From the NCBI GenBank assembly GCA_947650365.1, contig OX393555.1, forward strand, positions 81,721,995-81,785,994: a stretch of DNA of 64,000 bases. The letters run 5' to 3'. Positions 21,716 through 34,520 of the stretch are shown in pieces. The first letter of the stretch is position 1, and each line of letters starts with the position of its first letter. The notes below the pieces were generated by a model. The model worked only from the letters and a program-made list of their open reading frames with translations, made no database searches and was not told the DNA's origin. The DNA is from Chamaelirium japonicum (Eukaryota; Streptophyta; Magnoliopsida; Liliales; Melanthiaceae). The position numbers were made by a program, and so were the translations under genes.

Positions 21716-24183
21716 CTCTTCTTCTCTCTTCATTTGTCTCTCTGTTCTCTTCTCTCTTTTTTGTCTTCGTTTCTCGTATCGTTTTCCTGGGACTGGTCGG
21801 TTGGGCTTGATATGTTCGTGCTGATACCGTGTTATGAGAAGAGAGAAGAGAATGGAGAGATAAATAAAGAGAAAAGAGAGAATAAGTCTTACTCCAGTCC
21901 AATCGCCAAGGGTATAGGAGTGAAGTAAGAAGGAATCAAAAGTTCAAAACTCCACTTCTCAATAATATAATTAAATATCTCCGTTCTCTTCTCTCTTCTC
22001 CTATAGATTAGGATTTCCCATAGATTCCTTAGGCCCTAAGTAAGTTTACCCTATAAATAATATATGATCCCTTTAGGGTGGGGCATGTTTGATGGCTCTC
22101 TCTTTCTCCCATCTCACAGTTCATTATCAGCACGAACATGTCGTGCCCAGCCGACCAGTCGCAAGAAAACGAAGAGAGAAACAAAGATAGAAATGAGAGA
22201 AGAAAAGAGAAGAGAACAGAGAGATAAACGAAGAAAGAAGATAAAAGAAGTCCTGCTCCGGTCCATTCGCCATGGGTATAAGTGTAAAGTAAGAAGGAAT
22301 CTAAAATCCAAAACTTCACTTCTCAAAAGTATCATCTCAACGTTATTATGATTATCATAGTAAATTCCAAAACTCTTTTTATTTTAAATAAATGATTAAT
22401 TTAATTAAAAAAATTATAGTAATATTATCAGTATGAAAAAACAAGAAATCCTGCTCTAGTCCATTGGCCATGGGTATAGGTGTGAAGTAAGAAGGAATCT
22501 AAATTACAAAACTCCACTTTTCAATATTTATATGACCCTTTTAGGGTGGAGCACGTTTGACGGCTCTCTTTTTCTTCCACCTCACAATACGTTATTAGTA
22601 TGAACATGTCAAGCCCAGCCTACCAGTCAAGTGAAAGAAATAAAGACAGAAGAGAGGGAAGAAAAGAGAAGAGAAAATAAAGAGAGAAAAGAAGACAGAA
22701 GAGAAAGAAGAAGAGAGAACAGAATGAAGAGATAAACGAAGAAAGAAGAAGTCCTACTCCAGTCTATTAGCCACGAGTATAGGTGTGGAGTACTTAGAAC
22801 GAATCTAAATTCCAAAACTCAACTTCTCAATATTTATACGACCCCTTTAGGGTGGTGCATATTTGACAGCTTTCTCTTTCTCCTATCTCACAACACGTTA
22901 TCAGTGCGAACATGTCGAGCCCAGTTGATTAGTCACAAGAAAATGGAGAGAGAAATGAGATTAGAAGAGAAAGAACAAGAGAGAAGAGAATGGAGAGATA
23001 AACAAAGAGAGAAGAGAGAAGAAGTTCTACTCCAGTCCATTGGCCACGGGTCTAAGTATGAAGTAAGAAGTAATCTAAAATTCCAAAACTCTATTTCTCA
23101 ATAATATAATTAAATCTCTCTATTCTCTTCTCTCTTCTCCCATGGAATAGGGATTCCCAAAGACTATTTAGACCCTAAGTAAGCTTACTCTATAAATAAT
23201 AAATAATATACGACCCCTTTAGGGTGGGTCACGTTTGACGGCTCTCTCTTTCTCCTATCTCACAACACGTTATCTGCACGAACATGTCGAGCTCAGTTGA
23301 CCAGTCGTAAGAAAACAGAGAGAGAAAAGAAGACATATGTGAAGTTTTGGAATTTAGATTCCTTTTTACTTCATACCTATATCCATGGCCAATGAACTGG
23401 AGTAGGACTTCTTCTCTCTTCTTTTTTTGTTTATCTCTCTATTCTCTTCTCTCTTCTTCTATCTCTTCTGTCTTCGTTTCTCTAACTATTTTCTTATAAC
23501 TGGTCGACTGGGCTCAACATGTTCGTACTGATAACATGTTATAAAATGGGAAAAAGAGAGAGCCGTCACACGTGCCCCATCCTAAAGAGGTCATATAAAT
23601 ATTAATAAGTGGAGTTTTGGAATTTAAATTACTTCTTATTTCACACATATACCCGTGGCCAATGGATTGGAGCCGAACTTCTTCTCTCTTCTCTCTTCGT
23701 TTATCTCTTCATTCTCTTCTCTCTTTTTCTCTCTCTTTTGTTTTCGTTTCTCTCTCCGTTTTCTTGTGACTAGTCAGTTGGGCTTGATATGTTCGTGCTG
23801 GTAACGTGTTATGGGAAGAAAGAAAAGAACCTAAATAAAATAATATAAATCTTTCTAGTTTTAAAAATTAAATAGAAGTATGTCCTTATCTTTTCTTTCT
23901 TCTGTGAAGTTTTGGAATTTAGATTCCTTATTAAATCACACCTATACCCGTGGCCAATATACTAGAGCAGGACTTCTTCTCTCTTCTTTCTTTGTTTATC
24001 TATATGTTCTCATCTTGATTCTTCCCTCTTTTCTTTGTTCTCTTCTTTCTTCTTCTCTCTATTCTATGGAGTTTTGTAATTTAGATTCTTTCTTACTTCA
24101 TACCTATACCCGTGGCCAATGCACTGAGCAAGACTTCTTCTCCCTTTCTCTCTTCGTTTATCTCTTCGTTCTCTTCTCTCTTC

Positions 24184-24222
24184 TACCTAAATAATTTAAT
24201 TAAATAATATAATTATTTAATT
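24184..24222. repeat. module H palindrome
   Basis: CTACCTAAATAATTT followed by a perfect inverted repeat with 11-bp arms AATTAAATAAT and ATTATTTAATT around ATA. Other copies: 25,196-25,235, 30,255-30,294, 44,289-44,329; inverted: 49,389-49,432 and 49,706-49,745. Confidence 0.85.
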
Positions 24223-24425
24223 GAGAGAGAAACTAAGATGGAAGATAGAGAAGAAAATAAAAGAGAACAGAGAGATAAATAAGGAGAGAAAAGAGAAGAA
24301 GTCCTATTCTAGTCCATTCGCCATGGCTATAGGTGTGAAGTCAAAAGGAATATAAATTCTAAAACTATACAGAAGAGAGAGAAGAATAGAGAAGAGAACG
24401 GAGAGATAAACGAAGATAGAAGTAG

Positions 24426-24900
24426 AGTTTTGGAATTTAGATTCATTCTTACTTCACACCTATACCCATGGACAATAGACTGGAGCAGGACTTCTTATCT
24501 CTTCTTTCTTTATTTATCTCTTCGTTCTCTTCACTTTTCTCCTCTCTTTTATGTGGAGTTTTGGAATTTAGATTCCTTTTTACTTTACACCTATACCCAT
24601 GTCCAATGGACTGGAGTAGGACTTCTTCTCTCTTCTCTCTTCGTTTACCTCTCAATTTTCTTCTCTTTTCTCCTCTTTTTTTTGTAAGGTTTTCGAATTT
24701 AGATTCCTTCTTACTTTACACCTATACCCATGGCCAATGGACTGGAGCACGACTTCTTCTCTCTTCTCTCTTTGTTTATCTCTCTGTTCTTTTCTCTTTT
24801 CTCCTCTCTTTTCTGTGAAGTTTTGGAATTTAGATTCAATCTTACTTTATACCTATACCCATGGCCAATAGACTAGAGTAGGACTTCTTCTCTCTTTTCA
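24426..24900 (-). repeat. four tandem copies of block C plus CT tract (about 130 bp each)
   Basis: GTTTTGGAATTTAG-type starts lie at 24,426, 24,555, 24,687 and 24,818, spacing 129-132 bp. Each unit is block C plus a CT tract, with no LTR-like block between. Pairs of the same spacing occur at 25,437, 30,499, 32,548, 40,300, 44,522, 46,166, 48,590, 52,164 and 56,326. Confidence 0.85.
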
Positions 24901-26015
24901 CTTTGTTTATCTCTCTATTTAGAAGAGAGAAGAGAGAAGAAGAGAAGAGAGAAGAAGTCCGACTCTAGTCCATTCGCGATGGGTATAGGTGTGAAGTAAG
25001 AAGGAATCTAAATTCTAATACTACACAAAAGAGAGAGAATAATAGATAAGAGAATGGAGAGATAAACAAAGATAGAAGTAGAGTTTTGGAATTTAGATTC
25101 CTTCTTACTTTACACCTATACCCGTGGCCAATGGACTGGAGCAAGACTTCTTCTCCCTTTCTCTCTTTATTTATCTCTTTGTTCTCTTCTTACTTCTACC
25201 TAAATAATTTAATTAAATAATATAATTATTTAATTGAGAGAGAAACGAAGACAGAAGAGAGAGAAGAAGAGAGAAGAGAATAAAGAGATAAATAAATAGG
25301 CAATAGAGAAGAAGTACTGCTCTAGTCCATTCACCATGGGTATAGGTGTGAAGTAAGCATGAATAAAAATTCTAAAATTACACAGAAGAGATAGAAAAAG
25401 AGAGAAGAGAACGGAGAGATAAACGACGATAGAAGTGGAGTTTTGGAATTTAGATTCCTTCTTACTTCACACCTATACCCGTGGACAATGGATTGGAGCA
25501 GGAATTCTTCTCTCTTCTCTCTATATTTATCTCTCTATTCTCTTCTTTTTTATCCTCTCTTTTCTGTGGAGTTTTAGAATTTAGATTCCTTCTTACTTTA
25601 CACCTATACCCATGGCCAATGAACCGGAGCAGGACTTCTTCTCTCTACTCTCTTTGTTTATCTCTCCGTTCTCTTCTTCCTTCTTTTTTTTCTTTGATCT
25701 TCGTTTCTCTCTCTGTTTTCTTATGACTGGTCAGCTGGGCTCGATATTTTTGTGCTGATAACGTGTTGTGAGGTGGGAGAAAGAAGAGAATGGAGAGATT
25801 TAATTATATTATTGAGAAGTGGAGTTCTAGAATTTAGATTCCTTCTTAGTTTACACCTATACCCATGGCAATGGATTGGAGTAGGACTTCTTCTCTCTTT
25901 TCTTTTCGTTTATCTCTTCAGTTTCTTCTCTCTTCTTCTCTCCCTTCTGTCTTCATTTCTCTCTCTGTTTTCTTATCACTGGTCGGTTGGGCTCTATATG
26001 TTCGTGCTGATAACG

Positions 26016-26241
26016 TGTAGTTAGATGGGAAAAAAAGAGAGTCGTTAAACATACCCCACCCTAAAGGGGTCGTATATTATTTATAGGGTAAGCTTACTTA
26101 GGGCCTAAGCAATCTATAGAAAAAGGGTCGTATATTATTTATAGGGTAAGCTTACTTAGGGCCTAAACAATCTATGGGAAACCATAATCCATGGGAAAGA
26201 TCCGATGGTGGATAGCCATCCCATCGAACGATCTTATAACA
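26016..26241 (-). repeat. R168 LTR-like block with 58-bp internal duplication
   Basis: At 226 bp, this is the 168-bp block plus a direct 58-bp repeat of the TATA-to-palindrome part: TATA segments at 26,073-26,085 and 26,131-26,143. Right edge GATCTTATAACA abuts block D. Identical architecture at 31,426-31,651 and 45,254-45,479. Confidence 0.88.
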
Positions 26242-27140
26242 GTTGTAATATTTTAAATTTTTTTAAAGAAAAAAATAAATTATTTTTAAGATAAAAAATT
26301 CGGGTTACCTCATCTTACATCTTACTTCCTAATATTTAATTGATTTAATTATTTTAATAAATTAAATTATTAAATAATTAAATAATTAAATAAATATTTA
26401 ATTATCTATATAATTATATGACTAAATTATTTAAATAATTTATTTATTATTTAAATATTAAAATAAAAAATATTTATTTGATTATTTTAAAAAATATTAT
26501 ATTTTTTAAAAAAATATTATATTATTTTTATAATCAAATAATTAACTTATTATTTAAATAATAAGTAAATAGTTATTGAATTATTTTTTAATTTTATTAC
26601 TTAATTAAATAAATATTTTTTCTGAATTTCAATTAATATTTCATAATTTAATAAATTAATTATTTAATTATCTAATAATATAATAATTTATTTTATTATT
26701 ATTTATTTATCAATAAAATTATTTAATAATTAAATTATTTTTTTTTTTAGTAAATATTCTATTTAATATATTTATTCACTAAATAAGTTTTTAAATATTT
26801 AAATAATTAAATAATTATTTTATTATTTAAAAATAAAATAATATTTTAAAAAATAACTTATAAAATAAATAAATAAATAAAATTTATTATTAAATTAATA
26901 TTTCTTTATTTAATAATTTAAATAATCAAATCGTTATATAATTTAATTATTTAGTAATATAATAATAAATAAATAAATAAAATAATTAAATAAGTTAAAA
27001 ATTAAATTTTTTACTCAGAAATGAATTATTTAATTATTTAAATTATTAAATTATTTAATAATTAAATAAATGATTAATTTAATTAAAAAAATTTTAGTAA
27101 CTTTACTATAATAATCATAATAACGTTGAGATGATACTAT
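26242..27140 (-). repeat. R168 block D, full length (0.9 kb)
   Basis: The left edge GTTGTAATATTTTAAATTTT, the conserved GATAAAAAATTCGGGTTACC, then about 750 bp almost without G or C built from ATTT/AAAT words, and the right edge ATAATCATAATAACGTTGAG. With block C and the CT tract (to 27,473) the interval between two LTR-like edges is 1,232 bp, the best estimate of the R168 internal region. No open frame of note. Confidence 0.85.
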
Positions 27141-30100
27141 TGAGAAGTGGAGTTTTGGAATTTAGATTCCTTCTTACTTCAGACCAATACCCCTAGCCAA
27201 TGGTCTTGAGCAACACTTTTTTTTATTCTCTCTTCATTTATCGCTCCGTTGTCTTCTCTCTTATTCTCTATCTTCTGTGGAGTTATGAAATTTAGATTCC
27301 TTCTTACTTCACACCTATACCCGTGGCGAATGGACTGGAGCAAGACTTCTTTCTCTTCTCTTTTTGTTTATCTCTCCGTTCTCTTCTCATTCCTTCAATC
27401 TCTTCTATTTTTGTTTCTTTTTATGGTTTTTTAAGACTGGTCTGCTGAGCTCGATATGTCTGGACTGATAACGTATTGTGAGATGGGAGATTACTTATTT
27501 ATTTTATTTATTTTAATTAATATTTCTTTAAATATTATAAAGTATATCGTTTCTTTAAATATTTAAATAGTAGCATCTCAATGTTATTATTTAAATATTA
27601 AATTATAAAATGTTACATAATTATTAAATAATTTATATAAATTTATGAGTATGAAAAATATTTTATTTCTCTTCTTCTTCTTCATTTATCTCTCCGTTCT
27701 CTTCTCCCTTCTTCTCTCTCTTTTGTCTTCGTTTCTCGTATCGTTTTCTTATGACTAGTCAGTTGCGGTCGATATTTTCATGCTGATAACGTATTGTGAG
27801 AAGAGAGAATATAATAGAAATATAAATGATGAGAGAAGAGAGAAGTCTTACTCCAGTCCATTCGCCAAGGGTATAGGTGTAAAGTAAGAAGGAATCTAAA
27901 TTCCAAAACTCTACTTCTCAAAAATACAATTAAATCTCTTCATTCTCTTCTATCTTCTTCCATGGATTAGGGTTTCCTATAGATTACTTAGGCCCTAAGT
28001 AAGCTTACCCAATAAATAATATACGACCCCTTTAGGGTGGGGCATATTTGGTGGATCTCTTTTTCTCCCATCTCATCATACGTTATTAACACGAACATGT
28101 CGAGCCCAGCCGAGGAGTCGAAAGAAAACGGAAAGAGAAACAAAGACCAAAGAGAGAGAATAAAAGAGAAAAGAACAGAGAGATAAATAAAGAGAGAAAA
28201 GATAAAAAGTCCTGCTCCAGTCCATTCTCCATGGGTATAGGTGTGATGTAAGAAGAAATCAAAATTCCAAAACTCCACTTCTCAATAGTACCATCTCAAT
28301 TTTATTATGATTATCATAGTAAATTCCAAAACTCTCTTTGTTTTAATTAAACAAATAATTTAATTTAAAAAATTATAGTTACATTATCAGCATGAAAAGA
28401 GAAGAAGTTTTGCTCCGGTACATTAGCCATGGGTATAGGTGTGAAGTAAGAAGGAATCTAAATTACAAAACTTTACTTCTTAATATTTATATGATACCAT
28501 TAGGAAGGGGCATATTTGATGGATCTCTCTTTCTTCGACCTCATAACATATTATCAGCACGAACATGTTGAGCCTAGCCTACCAGTCACAAGAAAATATA
28601 GAGAGAAATAAAGATAGAAGAGAGAGAATAAGAAAGAAGAGAAAACGGAGAGAGAAACGATGACAGAAGAGTGAGAAAAAGAGAGAAGAGAATAAAAGGA
28701 TAAACGAGGAGAGAATAAGTCCTGCTCTAGGCCATTGGCCACGGGTATAGGTGTGAAGTAAGAAGGAATCTAAATTCCAAAACTCAACTTCTTAATATTT
28801 ATACGACCCCTTTAGGGTGGGGCATATTTGGCAGCTTTCTCATTCTCCCATCTTACAATACGTTATCAGAAGGAACATGTCGAGCCCAGCTGACTAGTTA
28901 CAAGAAAACGGAGAGAGAAACAAAGTCAGAAGAGAGAATAAGAGAGAAGAGAACAGAGAGATAAACGAAGACAGAAGAGAGAAGAAGTCCTGCTCCAATC
29001 CATTAACTATGGGTTTATGTATGAAGTAAAAAGTAATCTAAATTCCAAAACTCCACTTCTCAATAATATAATTTACTCTCTCCATTCTCTACTCTCTTCT
29101 CCCACGGATTAGGGTTTACCATAGATTGCTTAGGCCTAAAGTATGCTTACCCTATAAATAATAAATAATTTGTGACCCCTTTAGGGTGGGGCACGTTTGA
29201 TGGCTCTCTCTTTCTCTCATCTCACAGCACGTTATCAGCACGAATATATTGAGCCCAACTGACCAGTCGTAAGAAAACGGATTGAGAAACAAAGACAAAA
29301 GTGAAGTTTTGGAATTTAGATTCCTTCTTACTTCACATCTATACCCATAGCCAATGACTTGGAGCAGGACTTCTTCTCTCTTCTTATTTCATTTATCTCT
29401 TCGTTCTCTTTTCTTTTCTTCTCTCTTTTTTGTGGAGTTTTTGAATTTAGATTCCTTCTTACTTCACACCTATACCCGTGGTCAATAGACTTGGGCAAGG
29501 CTTCTTCTTCCTTCATTTATCTCTCCGTCCTCTTCTTTCTTCTTCTCTCTCTTCTGTCTTCATTTCTCTCTCCGTTTTCTTTTAACTTGTCTGCTTGGCA
29601 CGATATATTCATACTAATAACGTGTTGTGAGATGGGAGAAAGAGAGAACCGTCACACGTGTCGCACCCTAAAGGGGTTATATAAATATTGAGAAGTGGAG
29701 TTTTAGAATTTACATTCCTTCTTACTTTATACCTATACCCGTGGCGAATGGACTGGAACAGGACTTCTTATCTCTTCTCTTTTTGTTTATCTCTTTATTC
29801 TTCTCTTTTTTTCTCTCTCTTCAGTCTTTATTTCTCTCTCTGTTTTCTTATGACTAGTCGATTGGACTCGACATGTTCAAGCTGATAACGTGTTGTTAGA
29901 AGATAGAAGGGAACCTAAATAAAATATTATAAATCTCTCTAGTTTTAATAATTAAATAGAAGTATGTCCTTATCTTCTCTATCTTTTATGGAGTTTTGGA
30001 ATTTAGATTCCTTTTACTTTACACTTATACCCGTGGCCAATGGACTGGAGTAGGACTTTTTCTCTCTTCTTTTTTCGTTTATCTCTACGTTCTCTTCTCT

Positions 30101-31425
30101 ATTCTTCTCTCTCTTCTCTCTTATTTTCTCTCGTCTGTGGAGTTTTGGAATTTAGATTCCTTCTTACTTTATACCTATACCCGTGGCCAATGGACTGGAG
30201 CATGACTTTTTCTCCCCTTCTCTCTTGGTTTAACTCTTTGTTATCTTCTCTTTTCTACCTAAATAATTTAATTAAATAATATAATTATTTAATTAAGAGA
30301 GAAACAAACACAGAAGAGAGAGAAGAAGAGAGAAGATAACGAAGAGATAAACAAAGAGAGAAGATAGTAGAAGTCCTACTCCAGTCCATTTGCCACTGGT
30401 ATAGGTGTGAAGTAAGAAGGAATCTAAATTCCAAAACTACACAGAAGAGAGAGAAGAAGAGAGAAGAGAATAGAGAGATAAACGATGACAGAAGTGGAGT
30501 TTTGGAATTTAGATTCCTTCTTACTTTACACCTATACCCGTGGATAATGGACTGGAGCAGGACTTATTCTCTCTTCATTTATCTTTCTGTTATCTTCGCT
30601 CTTATTCTCTCTTCTGTGGAGTTTTGGAATTTAGATTCCTTCTTACTTCACAACTATACCCGTGGCCAATGGATTGGAGCAGGACTTCTTCTCCTTCTAT
30701 CTTTGTTTATCTTTTAGTTCTTTTCTCTTTTCTTCTCTCTCTTCTATCTTTATATCTCTCTTCGTTATCTTGGGACTAGTTGGCAGGGCTTGACATATCC
30801 GTGCTGATAACGTATTATGAGATGGGATAAAGAGAGATCCATCAAATGTGCCCCACCCTAAAGCGGTCGTATAAATATTAAGAAGTAAAGTTTTGGAATT
30901 TAGATTCCTTCTTACTTTATACCTATTTAATAATTAAATGAATAAATAATTTAATTAAAAAATTTATAGTAATATTACTATGATAGTCATAAAAACGTTG
31001 AGATGAGACTATTGAGAAGTGGAGTTTTAGAATTTAGATTCCTTCTTACTTTACAGATATACCCATGGCCAATGGACTAGAGCAGGACTTCTTCTCTCTT
31101 CTCTCTTTGTTTATCTCTCCATTCTCTTCTTTCTTCTTCTCTCTCTTCTGTCTTCGTTTCTCTTTCCGATTTCTTGTGACTGGTTGATTGGGCTCAAAAT
31201 TTTTGTGCTGATAACGTGTTGTGAGATGAGAGAAAGAAAAGAATGGAGAGATTTAATTATATTATAGAGATGTGGAGTTTTGGACTTTAGATTCCTTCTT
31301 ATTTTATCTCTCTTCTTTCTTCGTTTATCTCTTCATTCTCTTTTCTCCTCTCTCTTCTATCTCTATTTCTTTCTCCGTTTTCTTATGACTGGTCGGCTGG
31401 GCTTGACATATTCGAGCTGATAACA
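27141..31425. repeat. B-type block, copy 2
   Basis: Block C copies, truncated minus LTR-like end at 27,474-27,490, module B (27,490-27,668), plus-sense blocks at 28,012-28,023 and short ones near 28,480 and 28,795, lengthened TATA at 29,153-29,170, short minus blocks near 29,670 and 30,865, module G at 29,911-29,990, module H at 30,255-30,294, then ATTTAATAATTAAATGAATA and a block D edge near 31,000. This order repeats that of copies 1 and 3. Confidence 0.85.
27490..27668 (-). repeat. module B, copy 2
   Basis: ATTACTTATTTATTTTATTT start, ATTATAAAGTATATCG inside, TATGAGTATGAAAAATATTT end. Joined to the LTR-like end at the same base as copies 1, 3 and 4. Confidence 0.85.
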
Positions 31426-31651
31426 TATTGTGAGATGGGAGAAAGAGAGAGACGTCAAACGAGCCCCACCCTAAAAGGGACGTATATTATTTATATGGTA
31501 AGCTTACTTAAGGCCTAAGCAATCTATGGGAAAGGGGTCGTATATTATTTATAGGGTAAGTTTACTTAAAGCCTAAGCAATCTATGGGAAACCATAATCT
31601 ATGGGAGAGATCTGACGATAAATAGCCTTCTCATCGAATGATCTTATAACA
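31426..31651 (-). repeat. R168 LTR-like block with 58-bp duplication
   Basis: 226 bp; TATA segments at 31,483-31,495 and 31,541-31,553; right edge ATCTTATAACA. It marks the start of the next B-type unit, 5.41 kb after the one at 26,016. Confidence 0.88.
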
Positions 31652-32540
31652 ATTATAATGTTTTAAATTTTAATAAAGAAAATTATAAATTATTTTTAAA
31701 GTAAAAAATTCGGGTGTGACTCATCTTCCTTCATTACTTTTTATTTTTTAATTAATTTAATTAGTTTAATAAATTAAATAATTAAATAAATATTTAATTA
31801 TATATATAATTAAAAAACTAAATTATTTATTTATTATTTAAATATTAAAATAAATAAATATTTATTTTGTTATTTAAAAAAATATTTATTTAATTAAAAA
31901 AAAAGTATTATTTATATATTTAAATAATTAAATAATTATTTAAATAATTAGTAAATAGTTATAGAATTATTTTTTTATTTTATTACTTAATTAAATAATT
32001 AATTTTTTAATTAATTGTAATTAATATTTCATAATTTAATAAAATATTTATTTAATTATTTAATTATAAAAAAATTTACTTTATTATTATTTATTTAACT
32101 ATAAATTTATTTAATAATTAAATTATTTATTTGTTTTAGTAAATAATCTATTTAATATATTTCTTTACTAAATAAGTTTTTAAATATTTCAATAATTAAC
32201 TAATTATATTTTTATTTAAAAATAAAATAAAATTTTATGAAATAACTAATAAAAAATTAATTAATTTAATATTTAATTTAATTAATATAGATTTATTTAA
32301 TAATTTAAATAAATAAATAGTTACCTTATTCAATTATTTAATAATATAATAATAAATATTTAAATAAAATAATAAATTTAATAAAATATTTAAATAAGTA
32401 AATAAATAAATTATTTTATTAAAAAATTATTTAATAAATTTTTTAAATTATTTAATATTTAAATAAATAATTAATTTAATTAAAAAAGTTATTGTACTAT
32501 TATTATGATAATCAAAATAACGTTAAGATGATACTATTGA
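31652..32540 (-). repeat. R168 block D, full length (0.89 kb)
   Basis: Both fixed edges are present (ATTATAATGTTTTAAATTTT and ATGATAATCAAAATAACG). The inside is over 95% A/T by eye. Two block C copies and a primer-like site (GTTGATAATATATTATGAG) follow to 32,872. Confidence 0.85.
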
Positions 32541-34520
32541 GAAGTAGAGTTTTGAAATTTAGATTCCTTCTTTTTTCACACCTATACCCATAGCCAATGG
32601 ACTTGAGTAGGACTTCTTCTCTCTTTTCTCTTCATTTATCTCTCCATTCTTTTCTCTCTTCTTCTTTCTCTTCTATGGAGTTTTGGAATTTAGATTCCAT
32701 CTTATTTCACACATATACCTGTGGCCAATGGATTGGAGTAGGACTTTTTCTCTCTTCTCTCTTCGTTTATCTCTTCGTTATTTTCTCTCTTCTACTCTCT
32801 TTTCTATCTTCATTTTTCTTTCCATTTTCTTATGACTGGTCGGTTGGGCTCGACTTGTTCGTGTTGATAATATATTATGAGATGGGAGAAAGAGCGAGCT
32901 GTCAAACGTGCCCCACCCTAAAGGGGTTATATATTATTTATAGGGTAAGCTTACTTAGGGCCCAAGCAATCTATATGGAAGCCTAACACATGGGAGAAGA
33001 GAGAAGATAATGGAGAGATTTAATTATATTTTTGAGATGTGGATTGTTGGAATTTAGATTTCTTTTTACTTCACACTTATAACCGTGGCGAATGGACTGG
33101 AGTAGGACTTCTTCTCTCTTCTCTATTTATTTATCTCTTCATTCTCTTCTCTCTACTTCTCTCTCTTCTGTCTTCGTTTCTCTATCTGTTTTCTTGTGAT
33201 TGGTCCCCTGGGCTTGACATGTTCGTATTGAGAACTTGTTATGAGATAGGAGATTGCTTATTTATTTTATTTATTTTAATTAATATTTTCTTAAATATTA
33301 TTAAATATATTGTTTCTTTAAATATTTAAATAGTATCATCTCAATGTTATTATTTAAATATTTAAATAATTTATATAAATTTATAAGTATGAAAAATATT
33401 TTATTTATCTTCTTTTCTCTTCATTTAACTCTCCGTTCTCCTTTCTCTTATTCTTTCTTTTCTGTCTTTGTTTCTTACACTGTTTTCTTGTGACTGGTCA
33501 ACTAGGCTCGATATGTTTATGCTGATTACGTGTAGTGATAAGAGAGAAGAATAGAGAAGAGAACGGAGAGATAAATGAAGAGAGAAGAGAGAAGAAGTCC
33601 CACTCCAGTCCATTCGCTATGGGTATAGGTGTGAAGTAAGAAGAAATCTAAATTCTAAAACTCTACTTCTAATTAATATAATAAAATCTCTTCTCCCATG
33701 GATTAGGGTTTTTGATAGATTGTTTAGGTCCTAAGTAATCTTACCCTATAAATGCTATACGACCCCTTTAAGGTAGGGCACGTTTGACGACTCTCTCTTT
33801 CTCTCATCGCACAATACGTTATCAACACGAGCATATCGAGCCCAATCGACCAGTCACAAGAAAACGGAGAGAGAACCGAAGACAGAAGAGAGAGAAGAAG
33901 AGAGAAGAGAAGAGAGAGATAAACGAAGAGAGAAGAAAGAAGAATTCCGGCTTCAGTCCATTGGCTACGGGTATAGGTGTGAAGTAAGAAGGAATCTAAA
34001 TTCCAAAACACCACTTCTAAATATTTTTATGACCCCTTTAGGGTGGGGCATGTTTGACGTCTCTCTCTTTTTCTAATCTCACAACACGTTATCAGTACAA
34101 ACATGTTGAGCCCAGCCGACTAGTCACAAGATAACAGAGAGAGAAACGAAGACAAAAGAGAGAGAAGAACAGAGAAAAGAACAGAGAGATAAATAAAGAG
34201 AGAAGAGAGAAGAAGTCCTGATGCAGTCCATTGGCCATGGGTATAAATATGAAGTAAGAAGGAATCTAAATTCTAAAACTTTATTTCTTAATAATATAAT
34301 TAAATCTCTCCATTCTCGTGTTTCTTCTCCCATAGATTAGGGTTTCCTATAGATTGCTTAGGGCCTAAGTAAGCTTACCCTATTAATAATATACGACCTC
34401 TTCAGGGTGGGGTACGTTTGACGACTCTATCTTTCTCCTATTTCACAACACGTTATCTGCATGAATATATCGAGCCCAGCCGACCAGTCGTAAGAAAACG
34501 GAGAGAGAAACAAAGACAGA
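32541..34520. repeat. B-type block, copy 4, diverging
   Basis: Minus LTR-like block with TATA at 32,931-32,942, module B at 33,251-33,408, plus-sense blocks with TATA changed to TATAAATGCTAT (33,748) and TATTAATAAT (34,380), and a short block near 34,025. It follows copy 2 to about 33.8 kb, lacks the block D edge found in copies 1-3, then runs into the A-type block. Confidence 0.75.
33251..33408 (-). repeat. module B, copy 4 (shortened)
   Basis: ATTGCTTATTTATTTTATTT start; about 25 bp are missing in the TTAAATATTTAAATAATTT part relative to copy 2. Confidence 0.8.

Larger units (their letters stand above)
21316..26015. repeat. B-type block, copy 1, with local tandem growth
   Basis: The order matches 27.49-31.0 kb and 46.87-49.4 kb up to about 24.2 kb: module B, three truncated plus-sense LTR-like blocks (TATA 22,052-22,063; short ones near 22,527 and 22,830), a block with lengthened TATA TATAAATAATAAATAATA at 23,191-23,209, a minus short block near 23,590, module G (23,829-23,905) and module H (24,184-24,222). 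From 24.2 to 25.8 kb block C and module H are repeated again without any LTR-like block. Confidence 0.8.
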
